From positions 1,922,001 to 1,986,000 of the forward strand of contig JARUPZ010000020.1 of NCBI GenBank assembly GCA_031213475.1: DNA of 64,000 nt, in the 5' to 3' direction. Numbering within the stretch: position 1 is the stretch's first letter; each line of letters begins with the position of its first letter. Positions 1 through 11,700 of the stretch are shown one piece after another. Below the pieces are notes generated by a model. That model did not search any database. It worked only from the letters and a program-made list of their open reading frames with translations, and was not told the DNA's origin. The position numbers and the translations under genes were made by a program. This DNA comes from Nereocystis luetkeana (lineage: Eukaryota; Sar; Phaeophyceae; Laminariales; Laminariaceae).

Positions 1-74
1 ATGACATGGCTTTGCATTGCCCACTGCAGTGCATACTGCACACGTGGCAACGTAGTATCTCCGAGGAGTAGCTT

Positions 75-185
75 TGTGACCACAGAACGTGTATCTCTCC
101 TAGGATTGGAGAATCGGCACGGACACTGGTTGTGCTGGATGTCGACGGGTAGAAAGAACGGTTTAATGTGAAGAACACACACACA
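75..185 (+). repeat. family H dispersed repeat, partial
   Basis: Shares TGTGACCACA, GTATCTCTC, GAATCGGCACGGACACTGG and GTGAAGAACACAC with segments at 32128-32345, 44683-44742 and 48340-48660. Only the distal half of the repeat is present here. Confidence 0.6.
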
Positions 186-188
186 CAC

Positions 189-254
189 GGTACACACAAA
201 AACCTATATATTCCCCTATTTTTACCAACAATACTTGGTCCTCTTTTACTATGG
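189..254 (+). repeat. family A MITE, decayed right part
   Basis: Contains the internal ACACAAAAACCTATATATT and the TACTATGG approach to the right terminus. The left terminal repeat is gone and the right CCCCCGT end is mutated. Confidence 0.5.
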
Positions 255-459
255 TACCCTCTTTGAGACGAGCCCGTGACAACGCCATTCATGTGTTGGT
301 CTTATCTTCACTCATGGTCTTATATTTTACTACAGTACTGTCCTGCATAAGAAATATTCCATACCTGGTATATCTAATTCCAAGCAGGTCATGTGTCGTG
401 ACAAGCCTTTGACCTGTTCTTATCTCTCAAAAAGTCTTGAATCGGATGGGTGGTATTAA

Positions 460-536
460 CCCCTATAGGACCGCGGTCCCGTTTTAGGGGAAAACCGGTC
501 AAACTCCAAGTAGTTTGTTGCAGGCTACTAAAAGCT
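460..536 (+). repeat. family B (TTAA) MITE, decayed
   Basis: Begins directly after TTAA with CCCCTATAGGACCGC, followed by the usual CAAACTCCAAGTAGTTTGT centre. The right arm has drifted to CTACTAAAAG. Confidence 0.6.
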
Positions 537-862
537 AGAGTGGGTATCCCCCTACTGCTGTACCGAAAAAGTAAGGAGCGTTTCGGTATCCTAAATATGC
601 AACAACAAAAAACAATGTAAACTCCGTCATTTGCGATTGACACACGGTGCACATTGTTGTATGACGAGAGGACCTTTAACAATCTGGGAGAAGGGATCTT
701 TAGGTTGGTAGGCTGTTCAGGTGTTTTGCGACAAACGCGATATGATATGACTGTAGACCGCCGTCGGCGAAAACCCCAACCCGAACAGTACCGTGGTGTA
801 CCTGTTTAGTGCTGTTCTTGCAAGGTCAGGATTACCACAGTAACATTGCGACGTCGCTTTAA

Positions 863-926
863 CCCTTTTAGGACTGCAGTCCCGTTGATGGGGACAAACC
901 AATCTAAGTCCAAGTGGGTGAAACTC
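863..926 (+). repeat. family B (TTAA) MITE, left part
   Basis: Starts after TTAA with CCCTTTTAGGACTGCAGT and runs into GGGGACAAACC. The right arm is missing after the centre. Confidence 0.65.
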
Positions 927-1951
927 GTACCAGGTACCCGTATGAACCTTGGGATTAATGAGGCTTCTCTGCTGCGATCAGCCGAAGACTTTCACCCGAA
1001 GACTTTTTTTCACCCAGGGCTACTTCTCTCGCGTTCATTTCACCATGGCAATCAACGCGGCACCTCGTCGCAGAGAAAAGTTTTACTAGGTGAAATTAAG
1101 CACAACCAGTACGTGCATCGAGATTACGTGTATACCTGGCATGAGTACGTTTCAAGAAAAGCATATAATTGCAGCCCCGCCCCCCCCAAGAGTAACACAC
1201 CAAAACCGGTATAAACTGCTGTCCCAGCTTAGGTTTCTCACCCTGCAAATATCAACAAATACCAAGTTTCTCCCTTCACAGCTTGTTTACCCGGTACACC
1301 ATAAGCAGCAGCAATAACTTCGGTCTTTGGGTATTCGGTATTTGGGTACTCGCTATTTCGGCACAGCAGCACTTGGTCCAGGTACTCCCCACTCGCGGCG
1401 TATACATACAAAATTATTGAGCCACTCGCTAGCCTGCCTGCAGAAAACACGAACATCACCTCCTGCGCTGTTGGATCACCCTCAGCAATTTTACAGATGT
1501 GTGCATACTGTGTTTTTCATATAGCAAGAGCAGAAGAGTTCAAATCCCACACTACCTGAGTCGGGAGAGATAATATCTAGACTCAGGTGCCTACATCCTC
1601 GGAGTAAACCACACTTTAATGACGGCCACAGACAGGCCCGACCAAGGTGGAAGAAACGAACCGGGTTCGAACCGGTACACGAAAAGTTGAGAAATAAGTG
1701 TGGACAGGGGTTTCCTCTCGCTCTCCGGGGCAGAAAAGAAAAGAAAAGAAAAAAAGAGCAGAAGAGGCCAAGAAAATAGTACGATAGTGAGATTCGCCAA
1801 ACAACACGTACTTGCACGTCAAGACCTGCTGCAACTTGTACAGGGAGAATTGAAAAATTCCAGTGTCTTTGTGTGCCTGTCACGTGTGAACCATGCTATA
1901 AACCAACTTTTGATTGTCTTGTGAACCTCGGCCCTCACGTGCGATCTGCTG

Positions 1952-2520
1952 TTTCAGTGAACGAAATGATACTTTTTTTCCCCTTTTTTTTTAATCATCA
2001 CTTTTACTTTCCAGGCTAACTCGTACCAGGTAGGAGGTTTTACCCTCAGCGATCTTCTGGACAAGCCGTGGTCACAGGTGTCGTCCCTCCCCCCCCCCCG
2101 GTACGTGCCTTTATTTTTTGTCGCGCATAAGGTTCAGCATCCCCACTGCTCGTCGATTTTCATCAAATGTAGCTAACTCACACTCTCGCGCTTTCCGCGA
2201 ATTATTTTTTTTTGCAAGAAAAAGCCCCTACAGGTACGAGCATGCACTCGGTGAGACTTGAACACTTGAACCCACGAAATTGATCTTGCTATTAATAGGC
2301 ACGCGGACCACCTACCACGACACTGGGGACGCCGACTGGCCGAAATTAATTGGAAATCGAGCCTGTAAGTCTTATCGTCTTGTCGACCCTGGTAACATCC
2401 CGGGGAGTCATCGGCCAGTATTAATAGTCAATCGCGGGGATAATAATGGAAAACGCGCGAACGGTTATCACGCAGATTGCAAAGTCGAGTATCGACCGAT
2501 CGGTTGAACTCACAGCTGGC
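1952..2520 (+). repeat. family L dispersed repeat, long copy
   Basis: Aligns by eye with 55246-55668. Shared blocks are GAACGAAATG-ATACTT, CGGTACGTGCCTT, the AATTGGAA block, CATCGGCCAGTA, GGAAAACGCGCGAACGG and the end TCGGTTGAACTCACAGC. This copy carries several small extra segments, including TATTAATAG palindromes and a tRNA-like stretch in reverse near 2236-2330. Confidence 0.6.
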
Positions 2521-2674
2521 GTGCCTTATTTAGTGTACCTGGTACCAGGTACCAGGTATTTTACAGAAACAACGTACCAGAGGGTATCTCGCAATTAAAT
2601 ATGTCAGGAGACACGTCAAGCAACGCAAAACGTGCGCTGTCAAGGGTGTACGGCCGAGTGTTCTGCACTATTTA

Positions 2675-2774
2675 CGGGGGACCATAGTTAACAGGACCAA
2701 ATATTGTCAGTATAAAATGTTAAATATATAGGTTTTTATGTATACCATAGGTCCTGTTAACTATGCCCCCCCGT
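2675..2774. mobile_element. family A MITE (TA-type)
   Basis: Complementary ends ACGGGGGACCATAGTTAA and TTAACTATGCCCCCCCGT flank an AT-rich centre with AATATTGT and TATATAGG. It is about 100 bp with no coding capacity. Flanking TA/GA is compatible with a TA target. Confidence 0.8.
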
Positions 2775-2944
2775 GAACCTAGAAGCGTGTTGTCAGTCGA
2801 GGTATGTCAAGGCGAAGTTGCTGTCTGTCAAGGGGTGAATGTGCTGTCTCCTGGCATATTTTCCTCGCAAAAACCGACTTTCTATGATTATTATGCTTGC
2901 CATCCGACAAAAGTACCTGGTATTCATTATCCAATAATAAAGAC

Positions 2945-3020
2945 GTACCTCTGGTTCAAGTGGTTAACCTCGAATTCTACTTGTTTGAGTCCTGGGTTCG
3001 AGCCCCAGGTGGGTCGGATT
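2945..3020 (+). other. tRNA-like Pol III promoter boxes (SINE head?)
   Basis: TGGTTCAAGTGG at 2952-2963 fits the A-box consensus and GGTTCGAGCCC at 2995-3005 fits the B-box. The T-arm stem CCTGG/CCAGG is intact. The seven bases on either side cannot form an acceptor stem, so a working tRNA gene is unlikely. An A-rich stretch follows, as in the tail of a tRNA-derived SINE. Confidence 0.45.
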
Positions 3021-3084
3021 TTGACTTTATTTGCAAAAATAAAAAAAGGGATTCAATTGTTGAGAGCGCCTTGCAGCGTGGGTA

Positions 3085-3285
3085 GGCACAATTCGATGCG
3101 AGTCGACGAGGGAAGAAAAGGCTGAAATCTTCTCGCGATAAAAAATGAAGGCACGTACCGTAGCGGGAAGGGGGGAGAAGAGCCTGCTATGTGACCCCGG
3201 ATCTGAGTTACGAGTTGGAAGGAGAGAGAGAAGAAGATGTGCGAAGATAATGAATGGGATGAAAAAAAAAAAAAAAAAAAAAAAA
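3085..3285 (-). repeat. family L dispersed repeat, inverted partial copy
   Basis: In reverse complement it matches the middle of the copy at 55246-55668 closely: ATTCATTATCTTCGCA, CCAACTCGTAACTCAGATCC, GGTCACATAGCAGGCTC and TCGACTCGCATCGAATTG. An A-run (T-run on -) occupies the same place in both. Confidence 0.7.
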
Positions 3286-3529
3286 CTCGTAGCTGTGCGG
3301 CCAAAATTGTAACCGTTCCTGTTGACATTTGACATTTTTTTCAACATTTTTACGAATCGACGCCCTTTTACTGCTCGCACAACATGACACAGAATGCACG
3401 AACACACGACATGTGCCAACATGATGATGCATGCCGACTTCAAGCACAGTGTACATATAGACGGGGCGGGGATAGGGGTAGTGTCGGTGGTGGGAGGCTC
3501 GCGTGCTACCGGTCATGCGGTACTCTCAC

Positions 3530-4053
3530 CTGATTCGGAAGTCATGAATCTCGTGAAGCTCCCTCTCTTTTGCCTCGATCAGGTCTCGAAGGGGAGCATC
3601 CAAGCCGTGCCCTGCCGCCAACCCACCGCCACCACCACCCCCGCCCACAGAAAATGTAGAAGACCCTCTCACGGCACCTCCACCACCGCCCCCACCACCG
3701 CCATTTCCTGGACGGGTCAATCCACACTGTCCGGTGTATGCACCATTCAGGAAGTCGTTGAGAGATCCGGCGACATCTGAGTAACCTTGATGCTGCTGCT
3801 GAGTTGCTGATCTATGATTTACAGGAGCAACGCCTGTCGGCGGGTGCGGCTGCGATGGCGGCGGCGGCTGGAGAGCTTGGTCTGCTTGGTGGAGCGAGTC
3901 CGTGGGGAGATTGGTGTTGAAGAGAGGAGGAGGGGGAGAGGGGAGAGGGAGGCCGGAGGTGTACCCAGCAGGGCTGGTGCTGCTTGTCGGAAATAATGCC
4001 TGTTGTGCTCGTGCTTGCTGTGCTTGACCGACTGTTTCGAAATCAAACGCCAT
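3530..4053 (-). CDS. unknown protein, first exon (gene continues off the left edge)
   Basis: I do not recognise the family. The exon runs from an ATG at 4053 to ATCAG|GTGAGAG, so it ends in phase 2 after 174 codons. The product starts MAFDFETVGQAQQAR and then is rich in Pro, Gln and Ser, with two poly-Gly stretches. It ends in a charged, probably helical segment, PLRDLIEAKERELHEIHDF, which is the only part that looks conserved in type. No later exon was found in the remaining 3.5 kb, so the gene is partial. It is head to head with the Pho88-like gene. Support is the clean ATG-to-donor frame and the non-random tail; poly-Gly content is a reason for caution. Confidence 0.55.
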
Positions 4054-4422
4054 TTTTTATGTTTGTGTGAGCTCGACAGCAGTTTGTATCTTGTGCAAGC
4101 TTGTTCCCGGCCTTCTTTGGCCCGCGCTCTCAAGCCATTGGTGCGGCGTGCGTCAGTGACTTGTGTCAATATAACCGTTCAGCATCAGAACGTCAACCAC
4201 GTGGTGCATGCGCGCGTGGTGCGGCAATGGCTCAGGGTGGTTGCTCCTCAGCTCCTCCTCAGGGCAAACCGACCCCTAACATGCCCCCAAAGCACAACGC
4301 CTCTCAACATGCAATGAACTCCATGCGAAAAACAACACGCGGCAGCGCGGCACACAACACACTCCCGTACACGGCGGTGTGTTTTCTGCCCGGCCACCCC
4401 CTTCACCTAGCAAGTAAGCCCG
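4054..4422. promoter_or_regulatory. candidate divergent promoter with G-box palindrome
   Basis: This short gap lies between the start codon of the leftward gene and the earliest in-frame ATG of the Pho88-like gene. It contains the perfect palindrome ACCACGTGGT at 4197-4206, a G-box/E-box type core for bZIP or bHLH factors, followed by alternating GCATGCGCGCG. No TATA box is evident. That it drives both genes is inferred from layout only. Confidence 0.35.
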
Positions 4423-7400
4423 ATGCCACGAAGGAATCGACAAGCAGCGCTGCCGCGGCTGATCCTCGCGGTGGCAGCAGCAGCAGCAGCAACAGCAGCA
4501 GCATCATCAGCAGCGTCAACAGCAGCAGCAGCAGCAACTTCGACCTCAAGGACATGGTCTCCCGACACGAGAGCTCGGAGCAGCCAGACACCCTCCTCCT
4601 CTCTTTCCACCACAACCACCACCACCACCTCCACCGAGGCCGTTACTGCCGTCGAGGCTACCATGGCCTCTCTGTCCCGTCACCTTAGAACACGACGAGC
4701 ATGGGGATCCAGCCCGCGCTCTCGGGCTCCCTGCCGGCACTGCGCTGGGGTTGGAATCCCCGCGGGTGGAACATGCCGCCGCCTCGCACAACAAGCGAGA
4801 GGCACCAGCACCTTTCCTCCTCTGTGGGTAACGGTACGCGGCGGTGCAAGCGCACGGGTCGACGGGAGGCCTCTTGACGGCGACCGAGATGGGCCTGGGC
4901 TGGAGGGGCAGGAGGAGGAAGAACAAGAAGGGGAGGGAGGCAGAGGGGGGGGCGAGCGTGCGGTGGTGGGAGGAGGAGGTGGGGATAAAGCTGCCGATGG
5001 AGCAGGAGCAGGAGCAGGAGCAGGAGCAACAGCAGCAGCAGCAGCGACAGCAGGAGGAGGAGGAGGGGGGGGAGGAGGAGAGGTCGGGGTGGGAGTGCAA
5101 CAGCAGACCAACGCGCGATCGGATGACAATAATGACGACAGCGCTGACGATGGCAACAACCACCTCGACGACGACGATGATGATGGTGATGATGATGATG
5201 ATGATGTGGGTAGGGTTGAGGCTAACGTTGCCGGTAGCGACGACACAGGCAACAGAAAAAACGCCACGGCAGCAGCTAAAGGCCGACCGGTAAAGTCCGG
5301 GGAAGCTCGTGAGGGTAGCTCCGCAGCCAAAAAGGAGGCCGAGGTGGGGGGAGGAACGGGGACGGGAGCGAGGACGGGGGCGGCAGGAAAGGAGACGGAG
5401 GCGTCGGCAGCGGCAGGGGGGGCTTCTAGCGCATCTGTGGTGCAGACGCTGGAGCTCGGGAAGGTGTTGCCTGCGTTGATCAAGCAGGGGGCGGTGTTCT
5501 TCATGGGCACCTGGCTCTCGAAGAAGCTGAGCCCCGCTGTGGAGGGGCAGGTGCGCGCGGCCCGCGTGATCTACACGGCCTACCTCGTGTTCTCGCAGGC
5601 TCTCTGCATGTACCTCAGGTGAGTGTTTGCTCGTGTTTGTGTTGTACTTCGTGGTGTGTTGTGTGTGGGGAGGGGGGGCTCGTGTGTTTGAGTGTTTCTA
5701 GGACCGCAGTCCCTTTAGGGGGACTAACTACTTGGAATTTTTGAGTGGGTTGTCCCCAATACGGGGCTGCGGTCCTAACATGGTTATAATCCCTTTGAGG
5801 CCCCTCACAAGCATCTGCTTCATACCTACCGGTAGGGTATAGCGACCAAAACAACGAAAAATTGGGTGCGATCAACAGCCTACGAAATCTATTAACAGCG
5901 TGAACCCCCGGCAGGACGGGAAACTACGGCCGTCGACGTGAAGTCAACCACAGCAGCAGCAGTATGCAGTAAGTAAAACTGAAGGTCTTGGTTTTTCCGT
6001 CTCGCTCGCCCGCAGCGAAAGCGCTGAGTCTCGGTGGAGGACGGTGGGGATTCAAAAAGAAGAACGAAAAAAAAAACGAAGCAAACAACATGTTGGCATA
6101 ATTTTCGACGCCAAAATTCAAGCATGCAGGCATATGAACCATGGTGATTATATTTTTTGCCCGTTCCTCACGACCCCATGCGTTGAAACCTCGGGCACCC
6201 ATTTCGTATCACGCGCCCCTTGCCGACCAAAAGAGGCCGCTGCTGGAGTCTTCTCACTGTTGACCGTCTCTTTTTCCCCTCTCAAGCCCCAAGAGAGGCT
6301 TGGGGTGTACGATAGGGTGGGTGGTGTATGTCTTGTTGGGTCCTGCGTGTATCGGGTTTGTCGGGACGTGTCGAGGGTTCAGAGGGTGTCGCACGCAGGG
6401 TGCGGTGTGATAGTCTTGTGGTGTGTGGCTTGGTGTGTGTGTGTGGTGTGTGGTAGGCGGGGGCGTGCGCGAAGGCCTTTGCGGCTCGTAGCTCTGGGGC
6501 CTGGCCCTTCGTTGAGGCTACATACGTAGCGAAAATGGTTTATGTTCTCGAGGCAACCTCAAGGTTATCGTAGCTCGGGGTGAGTTAGCATGAGGTGAGT
6601 TTTGTATTGCACTCGGCCCTAGCTTTAGTGAGGGTTTCACGCATCGGACGGATCATCTACGGATCATTCCCACCGCATGATCTAGACCTTTCAAGGCAAG
6701 TATGTTCCTGATCTGTGTGATCTATGTGATCTGTATGATCTAGCTCATATTGCCGGGTGGGAGCCGTATAATCTGCATGACCTCGAACATGCTTCCTGGG
6801 TTGGATCTGTAGGTATACAAATTCTGCACAGCACCTCTAAACGGCAGGTTAGGAACTGACTGATTTATATGATCTATCTGTAGATCATATATCTGTGGAT
6901 GATCTATCTGTGGATGATCTATTCTGTGGCTGGGTGGGAGACATATATTCTGCATGACCTCGAACATGCTTCCTGGGTTAGATATGTACAGCACCTAGAA
7001 ACGGCAGGTCGGGATCTGAATAATCTAGATGATCTATCTCTAGATGATCTATCTCTGGATGATCTATCTCTAGATGATCTATCTCTAGATGGTCTATCTC
7101 TAGATGATCTTTCTCTAGATGATCTATCTCTAGACGATCTATCTCTAGATGGTCCATCTCTAGATTATATGTCTCTAGATGATCTATCTCTAGATGGTAT
7201 ATCTCTAGAAGGTCTATCTCTAGATTATCTATCTCTAGATTATCTATCTCTAGATGATCTATCTCTAGATTGTCTATCTGTAGATCATCTATGCGTCCGA
7301 CGTGTGGAGGGTTTACAGCAGCGGGCTTGTACGTTCGCGTCCTGTTGTCGCTCGCGTTGTAACGACCATGTCGGGGAGAAAGAAAGCTCTACAGCTCCGC

Positions 7401-8743
7401 AACACTACTACCAAAACCGTGTTGGTGTTGAAACCTTTCTTGGACACAGAGATTGCGACTACACACATGATGCCTGGTCAGTTCGGTCGAAGCAACTGCA
7501 TACGTACCGTGTAACGCTACCACACGCGTGGTAAGATAACACACCACCCGCCGCTCGGACAAATTTCAAAGCCGATTTTCTCGACAGAAGGGGGGGGGGG
7601 GGGGGGGGGGGGTACAAACGCCGAGCGATGCGTCTATGGAAACATGTCGACTATTAATAGGTTTTTCCAACGCCACCGTTCCTGTTGTGTGTAAGTATCC
7701 CTCTCGATTCGGAGAAGAAATCAGCTTGAAAAATCATCCTAGGGGGTGTGTTATCTGATCGCACGTGTTACCACCCAGGTGTGATACGGTGTTATCTCAT
7801 CACACGTGTTTTACGGTGTTGTCTTCTCACACGTGTGATAAGAGTGTGATAAGATAACGCCGTATAACACTAGGGTGAGAACATGTATGATCAGATGACA
7901 CACCCCCCTACGATGAAATTTTGAGCCGATCGCCCCTGTGATACGGTTGACAGGACAACCGAGGATAGCTCCACGTATGGAGGGCATGCTCGGCCGTGCG
8001 AGTCGGCTGTGCGAGTGGGATCGTGCTGCGCCAGTATCGTACGTACAATTCTTACCAACCATTGTCGTTCGGGCACCGCGTTTGTTTGCCATATACCCCC
8101 CGACTACGCGGTGACCGTCGTTTTGTGTCGTCCCCTTTTTCCCTTTCAAGCGTCAAATGGTTGTATACCAGAGTATGCCACGATGCTTCCAACCATGTAT
8201 GCAGTGATCTACCAGGTATGTACTGTAGTGCACGGATGCTCCCGAATACGTGTCCGATCCCGCATCCAATCGTGCACCCAATCATCCATCAAAAGATGGA
8301 AGCCGTCCGATAGTCCACCCAAATCAGGCATCCAATCATGATCATGCGCCCAGTCATGTGCATCCAATCACAATCTTGATTATTATTTTTTTTTGCACCC
8401 AATCGCAATCGTGCATCCAAGCATGCATCCAATCATACTCATGCAATATAATCATGATCATGCGTCCGATCATTGTGTGTACCGAACCAACCGCCCCTAA
8501 CTCGGCGAGCAGGTATCTCATCTGGAAAAAGAACGACGATACGGAGATGGAGGTGCCTCCGCCGCCGCAGCTGAAGAACATCCTGGGAGAGCTTGGGAAG
8601 GCGGGGGCGGGGGTGGGGGCCGGGGAATCGGCTGCGGGTGCTGCCGGCGGGGCGGCTGCTCCCTCACTGGTAAGCGAGCGGTCTGTCTGTCTGTCTGTCT
8701 GTCTGTATGTCTGTATGTATGTATGTGTGTCTGTTTGTTTGTG

Positions 8744-8788
<45 letters not shown>

Positions 8789-11700
8789 GGTTGTCTGTCT
8801 GTCTGTCTGTCTGGTTGTCTTCCTGTCTTGTGTGTATTTCTTTGTATCTGTCTCTCTCTGTTTGTCTGTCTCTCTGTACCGGTTTCCAACGGTCTGTGGC
8901 GGTTTCTGGAGGTGATGGCTTCCCTGTAACGGCCTTTTTGGAGATAGCCGTTTTTGTGGAGATTTTGGTTGCAACCAATTTGGCTGTGGGGTTCTTGTAG
9001 TCTGTTTCCTACGGTATGTAGAAATAACTCCAAAGCCATACAGTCTTCCCAAGACTTGTAACTAAACCCAAGAATAGTTTACTTTTCAAAATGGCATTTT
9101 GGCCACTTTTTGCTTCGAACTTATTAAGATCCTAGAGTTTGGTGCGTTGGGGTCAGTATTATATACCAGGTATCAGCTAGGAAGCAGACCACAAGAACCT
9201 AATTGGTTTAACCAATTTTTCCGCAAACACCATAGTGGGGTCGGTTTCTGGGGGTGATGTCTTGTCTGTCTGTAACGATTTTTTGGAGGCTGGGGTCTGT
9301 ATGTCTGGAAGACGGGGTGCGAGCGGTTTCCGGAGGTTGCGGTCTCTCCGTAACGGTTCACGGAGGTTACTGTTTGTCTGAAACTGTTCCCGGAGGGTCC
9401 GAGTTCCGGTCTATCTGTACGTAACGGTTTTTTGCGTAACGTTTTTTTTGCGGGTTGCGGTCTTGTTTGTTTCGGTTGCGGCTTTGTTTTTTTATTTTAT
9501 TTTTGTGTCCTCCGGCGGATCGGTAAACGCCAAGCTTTGACCCTTTTAGAGCTGCAGTCTCGTTCTGGGGATAAACCCCTCTAATTCCGAGTAATTTCTC
9601 CCCCAAAACGGGACTGCGGTCCTCAAAGGGTTAGTTAAGCTCGCCACACTTCCACGAGTAAAATACGCGCCGTTTCTCAATTTTAGGGAGGTTATGGTCT
9701 GTCTGCAACGGCTTCCGGGGGTTCCGGTTTTGCCTGCATCGTTTTTTCGGGGGTTAAGGTCTGTCTTTAACCCTTTTAGAACTCCAGTCCCGTTTTGGGG
9801 ACACACCTCTCAAATTCCAAGTAATTTGTCCCCAATTGTCCCCAAAACGAGACTGCGGTCCTAAAAGGGTTAACCGGGTTTTTTTTGGGGGTAACCCTTT
9901 TAGGGATGCAGCCCCGTGCTATTACGGGGGACCATAGTTAATAGGACCTGTGGTATACTTAAAAACCTATATTTTTAACCATTTGTGCTAACAATATTTG
10001 GTTTTATTGACGATGATCCCCCGTGATAGGGACAAACTGCTTAGAATTTGAGTGGTTTGTTTTTGTCCCCCACAACGGAACTGCTAAAAGAGTTGAGGTC
10101 TGCCTGTAACAATTCCTGGAGGTTGCCAACTTGCGGTCTGTCTGTAACGGTTTACGGAGGCGTTAGCGTCTTCCAAAACACGATTTTCGGAGGTTAAGGT
10201 AGTGTCTCCATATCCGCTCCCCAAGGCTGACGCTTCCTGAAGTGGCCAGCTCGCTGTCTGTCTATTATTGGGGGTCCGGAGGTGACCGTTCGTCTATATC
10301 GGTAGATATATCTGTGTCGTTTGAGTCTCTGTCTATTACGTGCCTGCGAAGAACTTGGTTGAAGCCAAGTAGGTTGGGTTTCTTGTAGTCTGTCCCCTAT
10401 GTAGAGATGACCCCAGCCCATGGAATCTTCCCAACATTTTGTATCCCAGCCCGACAATAATTTGGTTTAAGGTGGTATTTCAGCCACCTTTTGCAACTTT
10501 TAGTACCGCAGTCCCGTTTTGGGGACAAACTACTGATAATTTGACTGGTTTGTCCCCTAAACAGGACTGCGGCTCTAAAGGGGTTAAGTGTTATTAGTAG
10601 GAAGGTTCCGCGAGTTGGGGGTCATTTTTTTTACGTACGGAGTAGACCAAACGAAAATTCTCTCAACCGAGTCGCTGCCAAGAAAATTATTTTTGCAGAC
10701 ACGCTTGTTGATCTTTGGAGGGGGGGGGAGGGTTCGTCTGTGTCGGTAGGTATGTCTGTGTCGTTTTGAGTCCGTTTGAGTCTGTCTGTGTCGTTTGAGC
10801 CCGTCTATGCCGCCCTCCGGGGGTTGACGCCAGTTTTTGCCACTGTTTTTCCGGGCGTTCTCGTCTGTCTCGTTGCAAGGGTTTTCGATGCCTGCCACCA
10901 CACCGGGAGTATATATGGGCACGTTTTGGCCAAAGACGTTTCTGGCGGATGGGGCTTCTTGACCCCTTTCGGAACTGCAAACCCCGTTTTGTTTTTTCTT
11001 GGGGGGGGGGGGGGGCAAACCGCCTACGTATACCTTTCGAGGTGTTTTGTTCCGAGAACAGGACGACTGCAGTCCTAACAAAGGGGTCCGAAAGGGACAC
11101 GGACAAAATACTCGCAAAATTGTTTTCGTTTTGATTCCGAAAAAAAACGATCGATTTAGTGGGTTAAGCGTGCGCTTCTTCGTGTAGATCTGTTTTGTGT
11201 TTTTTTCATGTGCACAGGGCAGCTCCTGGGGAGAGGAACCTCAGGAATTTGCAAGTGTACCCGCCTCTGTCACTGCGTGTGTCGTTTGTGGAAGTTGCTG
11301 TGTCTGGATCGGTTCGTGGAGGTTGCCAGCTTGCTTGCCGCGTGCACCGTAGTCTGTAACGGTTCCCGGAGGAGCTCGCCTGTGACGGCTTCCGGCTGTT
11401 GCCGCCTGCCTATCGACAGTTTCCGGAGGTTGTGTTGTCCGTGCCAATTGATGTTACGCCCCGTCGCGAAAGGGAGCCGTGGGCAATGGTCGAAGGACTA
11501 TGATATCGGCAAACAACAATTGAGTACCCTCCCCCACCCCCCCGCCCCCGGCGGCCCTCCCCTCCCGCGCGCTCAGGCGCCGATGCTCGACAGGATGATG
11601 ACCTCCAAAACTCCTGTGAAGAAGTACGACATGAACGTTGTGCAGGGCATCAGGCGGGGGCAGTTCTGGGCGTCGCTGTTCATGTGCTACACGCACCTGC

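Larger units (their letters stand above)
1..3529. other. noncoding stretch, probably intron of the leftward gene
   Basis: No exon could be supported here on either strand. The only open frames are short and of random composition. It holds a family H repeat near 75-185, a decayed family A MITE at 189-254, two family B fragments (460-536 and 863-926), a full family A MITE at 2675-2774, family L repeats, and tRNA-like promoter boxes near 2952. Because the - strand exon ending at 3530 finishes at a good GTGAG donor, this stretch is best read as its first intron, with later exons beyond the left edge. Confidence 0.5.

Noticed and set aside
1655-1690. A perfect T-arm (ACCGGGTTCGAACCGGT) suggesting a tRNA gene
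   Set aside because: No D-arm, anticodon arm or acceptor stem on either strand; the palindrome alone is not enough.
6044-6529. A 161-codon + frame in Pho88-like intron 1
   Set aside because: Composition drifts from Lys-rich to Val/Cys-rich GT-repeat translation, with no splice fit to the gene.
8250-9052. Frames of up to 232 codons around 8700 with Cys-Leu-Ser-Val or Gln-Thr-Asp-Arg repeats
   Set aside because: They read through the TCTG microsatellite; only 8513-8669 of the + frame is exon.
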